From contig NZ_RQJO01000010.1 in the NCBI RefSeq assembly GCF_003858635.1, positions 310,001-374,000 of the forward strand: a stretch of 64,000 bases of DNA, read 5' to 3'. The stretch's first letter is position 1. Each line of letters begins with the position of its first letter. Shown piece by piece: positions 45,756 through 52,810 of the stretch. The position numbers and the translations under genes were made by a program. The stretch comes from Larkinella rosea (GTDB lineage Bacteria > Bacteroidota > Bacteroidia > Cytophagales > Spirosomataceae). The notes beneath the pieces were generated by a model. The model was not told the DNA's origin. It ran no database searches and was given only the letters and a program-made list of their open reading frames with translations.

Positions 45756-45842
45756 TTAAATCTTCTCAAACCATTCGATGGTTTTGTAAAAAAGAACAAA
45801 GCAGGCAAATGCGGTAACAACAAGGAGAAGAAGCGTAGCCAT
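45756..45842 (-). CDS. Tiny membrane protein at the head of the kdp operon
   Basis: The 28-residue frame MATLLLLVVTAFACFVLFYKTIEWFEKI is one hydrophobic helix with a short charged tail, 11 bases upstream of kdpF. Similar peptides ending in xFEKI seem to precede kdpF in other Bacteroidota as far as I recall. It may be an extra small subunit of the pump; I know no tested function. The kdp promoter should lie in 45843-46060, where I see no clear consensus element. Confidence 0.6.
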   Translation of the reverse strand: MATLLLLVVTAFACFVLFYKTIEWFEKI

Positions 45843-46062
45843 CGGTTGATTAGTTAGTGTTGCTAATCAATTGGCAAACAAAGACCCGAGGATAATCAGA
45901 AGAGAAAGCCTGAAGGTAATCTATTGTATTTCAGGTATTTATGCAAACAATTAATTTTCATCTGTGAAAATGCAGCAGACGGATCGTATCAAAATGGCAG
46001 GGCTTTTTTTCAAAATGGAAGACGGAGGTATTCAGAAGGGAAGGTTGCAACAAAAAATAGAA

Positions 46063-46128
46063 TCGGAACGCGGATGCAACGGATTTTCGCAGATAAATCT
46101 GTTTTGATCCGTTGCATCCGCGTTCCGA
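46063..46128. repeat. Perfect 22-base inverted repeat downstream of the mutarotase gene
   Basis: TCGGAACGCGGATGCAACGG... (46063-46084) is perfectly matched by 46107-46128, and the centre contains a second small palindrome CAGAT-AA-ATCTG. It starts 10 bases after the stop codon at 46138 (minus strand). The wording differs from the other repeat families in the window. The remainder of 45843-46137 has nothing else I can name. Confidence 0.75.
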
Positions 46129-46137
46129 CCCTAAACC

Positions 46138-46479
46138 CTATTTCTCAAACTGGAAAATCTGATCCATTAAAACCCATTTTTCACCTTCTTTCGCCCAGGG
46201 CAGCGGTTCCTGAAATTTCCACATCAGTTCCTCCCACTTCTGCACATGCGGATTGACGGCATCCAGCGCGGCTTTTTTCCCGAAGGTAAAATTGTCATCG
46301 GTTTCCAGAATCATGAACATGCGGTTTCCGGTGCGGTAAATCTGCAGATCCTGAATACCGGCCGCCAGGTCATTCGCCCGAACCTCCGGCCAGCCGCTGC
46401 CTTTGGCGTGCCACTGTTCGTATTCGGCGATCAGTTCGGGGTCATCTTTCAGGTCCAGGGCAAGGCAAAATCGTTGCAT
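46138..46479 (-). CDS. L-rhamnose-mutarotase-family protein
   Basis: This 113-residue protein matches the RhaM-like fold: RFCLALDLKDDPELIAEYEQWH at the start, then GIQDLQIYRTGNRMFMILET and VQKWEELMWKFQEPLP. Members interconvert sugar anomers. As last gene of the sugar operon it probably prepares the anomer used by the dehydrogenases. Whether the sugar is L-rhamnose, L-fucose or another is not shown. Confidence 0.85.
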   Translation of the reverse strand: MQRFCLALDLKDDPELIAEYEQWHAKGSGWPEVRANDLAAGIQDLQIYRTGNRMFMILETDDNFTFGKKAALDAVNPHVQKWEELMWKFQEPLPWAKEGEKWVLMDQIFQFEK

Positions 46480-46503
46480 AATTTTTTATGGTTTTGGGTG
46501 TCT

Positions 46504-46601
46504 ACCACGTACCCACGAACTTTAGTCCGTGAGATCTTGGAACTTTATAGTAGCTTTTATAATACTCAGATCTCACGGACTAAAGTTCGTGGGTACGTGG
46601 T
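46504..46601. repeat. Palindromic REP/BIME-like element, copy C
   Basis: The arms at 46504-46537 and 46568-46601 are perfect 34-base reverse complements around 30 bases. Each arm contains a GAAC/GGAC-TTTA-GTCC hairpin next to GTACC. The stop codon of the isomerase gene (TAG, 46580-46582) lies in the right arm, and the tail R-T-H-E-L is encoded by it. Confidence 0.88.
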
Positions 46602-47407
46602 AAATACTTCTTAAACGACTCGATCGTTTGCTTCGCTGCCTGATCCGGATCGGGCCAGGGGAAGGCTTCAGCGGAAATATAACCCTGATAATCAATATCT
46701 TGTAAGGCGGTTGCAATGGCCGTCATTTCGGTATGCCCCAGGCCAATCGGTCGGCGGTTGCTGTCGGCGAAATGGACGTGTCCGATGTACGAACCGGCAG
46801 ATCGGATGCTGTCGGCCAGCGACGTTTCTTCGATGTTCATGTGGAACAGATCGGCCAGCAGTTTGACATGCTGATTATCCAGCGATTTCAGCAAGTTGAC
46901 GCCATCTTCCAGCCGGTTGATCAGGTTGGTTTCGTAGCGGTTCAGGGGTTCGTAGATCAACTTGACGCCGTTATCTTCCGCCTGTTTTCCCAGAATGTTC
47001 AACCCTTCGGCCAGCCATTCCAGCGCCTGTGCGCGTTCGACGCCCGGCACGGCATTGCCCTGCATCGAGCCAATAATCGCCGGTGCGCCAAAACCGGCAC
47101 CGAACGCAATCATGTCCGAAATGAACGCGACGGCTTTTGATCGAACGGCTGGATCGGGATCGGTTAGGGTTAGACCCTGAAGCACTTTACCGGCTCCGGT
47201 GCCGACGGCGGCTATGTTCACACCAAACTGATTCCCCAAAGCCGCCAGCCGATCGGGCGCGACCGCATCCGCCGAAGCCGTAAACAGTTCAACGGCGTCG
47301 AATCCGAGGTCGGCGGCTTTGGCCATGCCCGTTTCCAGATCATGCCAGTAAATCCAGGGGCCGGTTTTGATTTCGGGCACTAATGCAATGGTTACAGCGG
47401 ATTTCAT
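46580..47407 (-). CDS. Sugar isomerase/epimerase, TIM-barrel (hydroxypyruvate-isomerase-like)
   Basis: The 275-residue cytoplasmic protein belongs to the AP-endonuclease-2 TIM-barrel superfamily. Visible marks are DLGFDAVELFT, the metal-binding region LIYEPLNRYETNLINR, LLADLFHMNIEE, and GHVHFADSNRRPIGLGH; the glutamates, aspartate and histidines there are the likely ligands. Its start overlaps the stop of the dehydrogenase gene by 4 bases. The last residues, PRTHEL, and the stop are from repeat copy C. Exact substrate unknown. Confidence 0.87.
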   Translation of the reverse strand: MKSAVTIALVPEIKTGPWIYWHDLETGMAKAADLGFDAVELFTASADAVAPDRLAALGNQFGVNIAAVGTGAGKVLQGLTLTDPDPAVRSKAVAFISDMIAFGAGFGAPAIIGSMQGNAVPGVERAQALEWLAEGLNILGKQAEDNGVKLIYEPLNRYETNLINRLEDGVNLLKSLDNQHVKLLADLFHMNIEETSLADSIRSAGSYIGHVHFADSNRRPIGLGHTEMTAIATALQDIDYQGYISAEAFPWPDPDQAAKQTIESFKKYLPRTHEL

Positions 47408-48444
47408 CGGGTTTTACTCGTGTCAAAATCAACCATAATTTTCGTAATGGGACCCGGATTGGCCGACCAGTCAGCCAGCGCCTGTCCGGCATCGTCGAGC
47501 GAAACCACCCGGCTAATGACCGCATCGACCGGAAACTTGCCCGCTTCCAGGTAGTCAATCACATCCGGAAAATCGCCCAAACAATTGCGCGAACCCAGAA
47601 TCTCGATCTCTTTGCGGACAAATGTACCGGTATTGTAATCGACCGGTTTTTTGGCGTACCCAATGTACACTACCCGACCCGTGTAGGCTACTTCGTCCAC
47701 TGCCGCGCGGTACGTTGCCGCGTTGCCCACGGCTTCGATGATCACATCCGGGCCATCGCCGTCGGTGATTTCCAGCAGGGCTTCGTGCAGATCGACTTTG
47801 GTGGTGTTGATGGCATGGGCCGCGCCCGCCAGTTTCGCCGTGTGCATTTTCGCGTCGTCAATATCAATCGCAATTACTTCGGCACCTTTGTGAACGGAAG
47901 CCGCAATGGCCCCCATTCCTACGATTCCACAACCGATCACGGCCACTCTTTCGCCAGCCGCAACCCGGCCCCGGGCTGCGGCATGAAAACCGACGGTTAG
48001 CGGTTCGACTAATGCCAACTCCCTGACGGACAACTTCGAAGACGCATGGAGTTTCTGCCAGGGCACACTGATGAATTTCGTCATGGCACCCGGCCGGCGG
48101 ACGCCCATCGTCTTGTTATCCTGACACGCATTCGGGCGACCTTTGCGGCAGGAAACACAATGGCCGCAGTTCAGGTACGGATTAAGCGTCACTTTCATCC
48201 CCGGTTTGAACGCGTCCGGAACCTGATTGCCGGTTTCCAGAACCGTGGCACCGACTTCGTGCCCCAGCACGTTCGGGTATTCCTGCAACTCAAATAAACC
48301 GCGAAAACCGTTCAGATCACCTCCGCAGAAACCGACCATGTTTACTTCCAACAGCACTTCATCGGGTTGGGGCGACGGTATTTCTACTTCGCGAACCTCG
48401 GTTTTTCCGGGTTCGACCAGCACTAAGGCGCGTTGTTTCGTCAT
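47404..48444 (-). CDS. Zinc-dependent alcohol dehydrogenase (sugar/polyol type)
   Basis: I start this at 48444 (MTKQRALVLVEPGKTEV). The 346-residue enzyme has catalytic zinc ligands in GFCGGD and LGHE, structural zinc ligands in NCGHCVSCRKGRPNAC, and an NAD-binding GCGIVGMGA near 165-175. It fits the sorbitol/threonine dehydrogenase branch of the MDR family. It starts 1 base after the aldo/keto reductase gene and overlaps the next by 4 bases, so all are one operon. A role in L-fucose or L-galactose oxidation is inferred from the neighbours. Confidence 0.9.
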   Translation of the reverse strand: MTKQRALVLVEPGKTEVREVEIPSPQPDEVLLEVNMVGFCGGDLNGFRGLFELQEYPNVLGHEVGATVLETGNQVPDAFKPGMKVTLNPYLNCGHCVSCRKGRPNACQDNKTMGVRRPGAMTKFISVPWQKLHASSKLSVRELALVEPLTVGFHAAARGRVAAGERVAVIGCGIVGMGAIAASVHKGAEVIAIDIDDAKMHTAKLAGAAHAINTTKVDLHEALLEITDGDGPDVIIEAVGNAATYRAAVDEVAYTGRVVYIGYAKKPVDYNTGTFVRKEIEILGSRNCLGDFPDVIDYLEAGKFPVDAVISRVVSLDDAGQALADWSANPGPITKIMVDFDTSKTR

Positions 48445-48445
48445 G

Positions 48446-49393
48446 TTAGAAAGTTCGTTTCGGAATATTGTTTTCCGGTTTTCCCTCGAACCACAACTGG
48501 TTTTTGACCGGAGCGACCAACGCTCCAATCCGTTGCAGCAATTCGTCGGGGATGGTAAGCTGAAGCGCCCGGACATTCTGCTCAAGCTGCTTTTGGGTGT
48601 TCATCCCAATAATCGTTGTGGCAATAACCGGATGATCGACGGCGAACCGCAAAGCAACATCGCTCAGTTCCAAACCGAATTCACGACACAGGGAAAGCAA
48701 TCTAGGCTGCAGATCTTTCACGGCCTGCGGAGAGCTTTGCCAGACCGGAATCGGGGCGTCCGACAGAATCCGCTGCATCAGCGGTGCGGCATTGAGCAAT
48801 CCGAACCCTTTTTCGAGCGACAACGGCACCAGCTCTTCGTTAATTTCGTCGGCCAGCAATGTGTAGTGCCCCCACGACAAAACCGTATCGACCTCAACCT
48901 CGCGGGCCACTTTCGCCAGATACCGTACGGGCAAACCCGAAAAACCGACGTAGCGCGCCTTGCCCATTTCTTTAATTTTCAGAGCCGCCGGAATGGCTTC
49001 GTTAATAACCTGATCATGATCGCCAAACTCGATGTCGTGCACCGTCAGCAGATCAACATAATCGGTTTGCAGGCGTCCGAGCGATTCGTCGATGCTGCGC
49101 ATGATCCGGTCGTACGAAAAATCGAAAACGCCATTGCCATAACGTCCGCCTTTCGTTGCCAGAAAGACCGCGTTTCGTTTGGTTTTCAGGGCATTACCCA
49201 GCCGGGTTTCGGCCAGGGTGTCGCCGTAAAACGGGGCGACATCGAAGAAATTGATGCCGTGATCGATGGCGGCATGAACCGCCCGGGTGCCTTCTTCCTC
49301 ATTGGTTTCGTCAAATACATTGCCCAGGGGCGACGCTCCGAAACTCAGGAGCGAGACATTCATGTTGGTTTTACCCAATTTGCGATATTCCAT
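48446..49393 (-). CDS. Aldo/keto reductase, L-galactose/L-fucose dehydrogenase type
   Basis: The 315-residue cytoplasmic enzyme starts at 49393 (MEYRKLGKTNMNVSLLSFGASPLGNVF), which is close to the N-terminus of plant L-galactose dehydrogenase. The catalytic tetrad is visible: D in FFDVAPFY, Y in the same block, K in FLATKGG, H in LTVHDIEF. A TACCTTTG promoter element at 49420-49427 lies inside the only longer reading, which favours this start. It is the first gene of the four-gene sugar operon. Confidence 0.88.
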   Translation of the reverse strand: MEYRKLGKTNMNVSLLSFGASPLGNVFDETNEEEGTRAVHAAIDHGINFFDVAPFYGDTLAETRLGNALKTKRNAVFLATKGGRYGNGVFDFSYDRIMRSIDESLGRLQTDYVDLLTVHDIEFGDHDQVINEAIPAALKIKEMGKARYVGFSGLPVRYLAKVAREVEVDTVLSWGHYTLLADEINEELVPLSLEKGFGLLNAAPLMQRILSDAPIPVWQSSPQAVKDLQPRLLSLCREFGLELSDVALRFAVDHPVIATTIIGMNTQKQLEQNVRALQLTIPDELLQRIGALVAPVKNQLWFEGKPENNIPKRTF

Positions 49394-49419
49394 TTCTTCT
49401 GGTCGAAAACCGTATGATC

Positions 49420-49427
49420 CAAAGGTA
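49420..49427 (-). promoter_or_regulatory. -7 element TACCTTTG of the sugar operon
   Basis: On the minus strand TACCTTTG fits TAnnTTTG. Transcription would begin near 49414, about 20 bases before the chosen start at 49393. The -33 element is not clear. Confidence 0.5.
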
Positions 49428-49533
49428 TGCATACGGCTAGATAATTGTCTAAGTAAGTTCGGCGAGCGGTTTTTCTACTTTGACCATTTGGCAACAAACC
49501 GCTTATTCCGCCGTTTAAACCGGATAAGGACCG

Positions 49534-49555
49534 ATTTTAACCAATTGATTAAACT
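49534..49555. promoter_or_regulatory. TetR operator upstream of the tetR gene
   Basis: The 22 bases centred on CAA|TTG match the perfect palindrome at 50260-50281 at 17 of 22 positions. It lies just upstream of the promoter at 49570-49600. A shared site before the regulator and before the efflux operon points to autoregulation. Confidence 0.6.
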
Positions 49556-49569
49556 TTTTGGTTAATTTC

Positions 49570-49600
49570 TTGTTTGTTAGTTTTAGGTATTCTACTTTTG
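49570..49600 (+). promoter_or_regulatory. Promoter of the tetR gene
   Basis: TTG (49570-49572), a 20-base spacer and TACTTTTG (49593-49600) match the Bacteroidota consensus. The start would be near 49606, 15 bases before the ATG at 49621. This rules against the longer reading that begins at 49558. Confidence 0.6.
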
Positions 49601-49620
49601 GACCGTTAATCAACACCACT

Positions 49621-50244
49621 ATGAATTGTCTCCTCGTATCCACCGAAGAAAAAATCAAGGAAGCGGCCAAGGCGGTTTTCCTTGAAAAAGGCTTTGATGG
49701 GACCACCACGCGCGATATTGCCAAGGCGGCCGGGATCAATAGTGCCCTGATGAACTATTATTTTCGTAGTAAAGAGAAGCTCTTTCAATTTATTTTCAAT
49801 GACCTGTGTTCGTTCATGTTCCAGGGAATGCTCGACGTTGTTAATCAGCCGATTAGTCTGCGCGAAAAAATTTCGAGACTGATTGATCACCAGTTTCAGA
49901 TGATGATGCAGAACCCGAATCTGACGATTTTCATCATGAATGAATTGCACCGGAATCCGGAGCGACTTTACGCCACTGTTGGTATGGCCAAGAAGATACC
50001 GGAATCCATTTTTCACCAGCAGATCGACGAGGCCATTGCGCAGGGAACGATTACCCACATCAATTCACAGCACATCATGACCATGATCGTTGCCAATATC
50101 CAGTTTCTTTTCGTCTCCAAACCGATGACCATGCTGGCGAATGGGCTGGATGAAGCCGGTTTTAAAGCCTTTGCCACCCAACACATCGAATACGTCAAGG
50201 AAATGATCTGCGATTATCTTTTTAAACCGGAAACCGCCACCTGA
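49621..50244 (+). CDS. TetR/AcrR-family repressor
   Basis: The 207-residue protein has the N-terminal helix-turn-helix EKIKEAAKAVFLEKGFDGTTTRDIAKAAGINSALMNYYFRSKEKLF (about 9-55) in TetR form, and a helical ligand-binding half (about 70-205) that ends HIEYVKEMICDYLFKPE. It precedes the TolC-adaptor-RND genes by 80 bases on the same strand. A perfect 22-base palindrome lies in that gap and a related site sits upstream of this gene, so it most likely represses both. Inducer unknown. Confidence 0.92.
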   Translation: MNCLLVSTEEKIKEAAKAVFLEKGFDGTTTRDIAKAAGINSALMNYYFRSKEKLFQFIFNDLCSFMFQGMLDVVNQPISLREKISRLIDHQFQMMMQNPNLTIFIMNELHRNPERLYATVGMAKKIPESIFHQQIDEAIAQGTITHINSQHIMTMIVANIQFLFVSKPMTMLANGLDEAGFKAFATQHIEYVKEMICDYLFKPETAT

Positions 50245-50259
50245 TATTTTTTTACCCTT

Positions 50260-50281
50260 GATTTAATCAATTGATTAAATC
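50260..50281. promoter_or_regulatory. Perfect 22-base palindrome before the efflux operon
   Basis: GATTTAATCAA|TTGATTAAATC is a perfect palindrome 45 bases before the TolC start. A second dyad, CAAAC-N9-GTTTG (50281-50299), adjoins it. This is the best candidate operator for the TetR protein encoded upstream. Confidence 0.75.
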
Positions 50282-50325
50282 AAACAATTTAATCGTTTGA
50301 AAATCCAATTTATACAACCGCACGC

Positions 50326-51645
50326 ATGAAACGCACTCATTGGTATCTCTTCATGATACTGACACTTACGCACACACTCGCTCAGGCTCAGGAGCTTACC
50401 CTGGAACAACTCCTCAATAAAGCGCTTGCCAGCAACCTGAATGTTCAATCGGCAAAATTTGACGAAACCAAAACAGAGGCTCGAATTGCCGAAGTAAAAG
50501 CCGGCGCCCGGCCATCCGTTAATCTCTCAGGCGACTACAAACGGTATTTGAAAATTCCCGGACAGGTTGTGCCAGCTTCAGCTTTCGGTGGCCCTGAAGG
50601 CTCGTATCAGGTGCTGGCATTTGGACTTCCGTACAATTTTTCGACATCGGTACAGGCTTCGCAGGCACTCTACAATCCATCGGTGATGATTGGGTTAAAA
50701 GCCGCCAAAACCAGTCGCGAACTGTCGGCGCTGCAAACCCGGCAGGTGAAAGAAGACGTTGCCTACAATGTTTCGGCCACGTATTACAACCTTCAGACGA
50801 CGGCCCAGCAAATGGCTTTCCTGCGCCGGAACATCGTCTCGTCCAACCGGCTGATTCAGATTACCGATTTGCTGCGGCAAAACCAACTGGCGAAAGGCGT
50901 GGATGTGGACCGGCTGCGTCTGAGCAAAACCGCATCCGAAACGCAGATCGAGTCGTTGCAGGCGACGTATAACCAACTCCTGAATCTGCTGAAATTCCTG
51001 AGCGGCATTCCGCAAAGTGAGTCGCTACAGGTGCAAACCGTCATCGACGAAACCATTCCCGTGGTTTCCTTCGACGCTCCGGCCATTAACCGTACGGATC
51101 TGCTGGTGCTCGACCGCCAGAAAGCACTTAACGGTCTTGATTTACAGAATATTAAAGCCGGATTTCTACCTACGCTGTCAGCTTACGGTGTTGCGAACAG
51201 CACGGTTTTTGCCATCGGCGGGGAGCAGTCGTACCTCAAAAATGTGCCGGGTTACTGGGTGGGTCTGCAACTGAACTGGAACGTGTTCGACGGTTTGGCC
51301 CGGAAAGCCAAAGTGACTCAGAAACGACTCGACAATCAGAAACTCGATACGCAGCTTCAGCAAACCCGCGAGTCGATCACGATGGACATCACGAATGCGC
51401 AAAACAAACTGCTCGTCGAACAGCGGAACCTGGCGACCAACCGCGCCCAGGTGGCACTGGCCGAAAAAATTTACACCCAAACCCAACTCCAGTTTAAAGA
51501 AGGCACCGTCGACGTCAGTGAGGTCATCCAGACGGAAGACGAATTACGCAAAGCGCAAAACAATTACCTCAACACCCTGGTGACGTTCCGCACCGCCGAA
51601 CTCGACTGGAAAAAAGCCACCGGAAATCTCGTCATCAATCAATAA
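50326..51645 (+). CDS. TolC-family outer-membrane efflux protein
   Basis: The 439-residue protein has a signal peptide (ending near LAQAQ) and two long coiled-coil repeats characteristic of TolC: LTLEQLLNKALASNLNVQSAK at the start, and the later ARKAKVTQKRLDNQKLDTQLQQ and LALAEKIYTQTQLQFKEGTVDVSEV-type helices. It forms the outer-membrane exit duct for the RND pump encoded by the next two genes. Confidence 0.93.
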   Translation: MKRTHWYLFMILTLTHTLAQAQELTLEQLLNKALASNLNVQSAKFDETKTEARIAEVKAGARPSVNLSGDYKRYLKIPGQVVPASAFGGPEGSYQVLAFGLPYNFSTSVQASQALYNPSVMIGLKAAKTSRELSALQTRQVKEDVAYNVSATYYNLQTTAQQMAFLRRNIVSSNRLIQITDLLRQNQLAKGVDVDRLRLSKTASETQIESLQATYNQLLNLLKFLSGIPQSESLQVQTVIDETIPVVSFDAPAINRTDLLVLDRQKALNGLDLQNIKAGFLPTLSAYGVANSTVFAIGGEQSYLKNVPGYWVGLQLNWNVFDGLARKAKVTQKRLDNQKLDTQLQQTRESITMDITNAQNKLLVEQRNLATNRAQVALAEKIYTQTQLQFKEGTVDVSEVIQTEDELRKAQNNYLNTLVTFRTAELDWKKATGNLVINQ

Positions 51646-51662
51646 CACAACCTGTAAACACC

Positions 51663-52712
51663 ATGAAACGCATTGTTACAGTACTCGCCATTATTTCCAC
51701 GCTGGGCCTGACCGCCTGGACCCTGCTCGACAACAAAAAAGCTGTTGAAGCCAAAGTGTACAAACCGGATGCCGACCAGAAAGTGGGCGTGCGTACGGCC
51801 ACGGCTGAATTCCGGAATCTCTCGGAAGAAACCCAGTTTTTGGGTTCGTTCTCACCCAACCGCGAAATCGAAATCCGGCCCCAGGCAGGTGGTCAGATTC
51901 TTCAGTTACCGTTTGAAGAAGGCCAATTTGTGGGCACCAACCACCTGATTGCCAAGCTGGACGACGAACAACTGCGGTATCAGGTCGAAGCCCTGCAAGT
52001 GACGCTGGAAGGCTACCAGAATGACGTTCGGCGGTATGACGCGCTGGTGAAAGGCGACGCTACCCCCGCCGTCAATCTCGAACGTGCCCAGTTGAACATT
52101 CGGGCCACTGAAGCGCAGATCAAACAGCTCAAAAAACAGATTGCCAACACCACCGTAACCGCGCCTTTTTCGGGAATTGTAACTCAAAAAATGGTTGAAA
52201 AGGGGTCGGTCGTCTCGGTTGGGTCGCCAATTGCCAAAATCACGGATATTTCCTCGCTGAAACTGGTCGTCGATGTGCCGGAAAAAGCCATCAATCAGTT
52301 CCGCGTCGGCCAGTCGCTTCCCATCCAGACGGAGGTTTATCCCAATATCCGCTTTACGGGCCGCATTTCGATGATCGGCGCTGAAGGGGATGCCGCCCAC
52401 AATTATCCGGTTCAGATTACGGTAAACAACTCCACCGCCAACCCGCTGAAAGCCGGGATGTACGGTTCCATTGCCAATCTGAACACCCTGAAAACGAAAA
52501 CATTAGCGGTTCCGCGCCAGGCCATTTTGGGATCAGCCAAGCAGCCGCAACTCTACGTGGTTGAAAACGGTAAAGCCATCCTCAAACCGGTCGAAATCGG
52601 CGCAACGACCAACCAGTACTACGAAATCACGAAAGGGCTGAACCCCGGTGATCAGGTGGTCACCAGCGGCCAGATCAACCTCCAGAACGGCACCTTAGTT
52701 ACTGCGCAATGA
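51663..52712 (+). CDS. RND efflux periplasmic adaptor (membrane fusion protein)
   Basis: The 349-residue protein has a membrane-anchoring leader, a lipoyl-like domain (EIEIRPQAGGQILQLPFEEGQFV, and TVTAPFSGIVTQKMVEKGSVVSVGSP), a helical hairpin (about 95-155), and beta-barrel and membrane-proximal domains (LAVPRQAILGSAKQPQLYVVENGKA). It links the pump to TolC. It is 18 bases after the TolC gene. A word-type inverted repeat begins 8 bases after its stop. Confidence 0.94.
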   Translation: MKRIVTVLAIISTLGLTAWTLLDNKKAVEAKVYKPDADQKVGVRTATAEFRNLSEETQFLGSFSPNREIEIRPQAGGQILQLPFEEGQFVGTNHLIAKLDDEQLRYQVEALQVTLEGYQNDVRRYDALVKGDATPAVNLERAQLNIRATEAQIKQLKKQIANTTVTAPFSGIVTQKMVEKGSVVSVGSPIAKITDISSLKLVVDVPEKAINQFRVGQSLPIQTEVYPNIRFTGRISMIGAEGDAAHNYPVQITVNNSTANPLKAGMYGSIANLNTLKTKTLAVPRQAILGSAKQPQLYVVENGKAILKPVEIGATTNQYYEITKGLNPGDQVVTSGQINLQNGTLVTAQ

Positions 52713-52720
52713 GATCCAAT

Positions 52721-52796
52721 GAGTGAATGATAGAATGAGTGAATAAAAACTCGATTCTGCACCATTTCTCTTATTCACTCATTCTATCATTCACTC
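52721..52796. repeat. Word-type inverted repeat between adaptor and RND pump genes
   Basis: The arms 52721-52746 and 52771-52796 are perfect 26-base reverse complements around 24 bases. They are made of GAGTGAATGATAGAATGAGT words. The element lies 8 bases after the adaptor stop and 14 bases before the RND start at 52811. Confidence 0.85.
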
Positions 52797-52810
52797 AAAA
52801 TTTCAGTCCA

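Noticed and set aside
45924-46256. 110-codon plus-strand frame
   Set aside because: It crosses an inverted repeat and then lies antisense to the mutarotase-like gene; no family resemblance.
36278-46601. Insertion-sequence ends
   Set aside because: The palindromes enclose only about 30-36 bases with no transposase frame and no visible target duplications; a REP/BIME-like class fits better.
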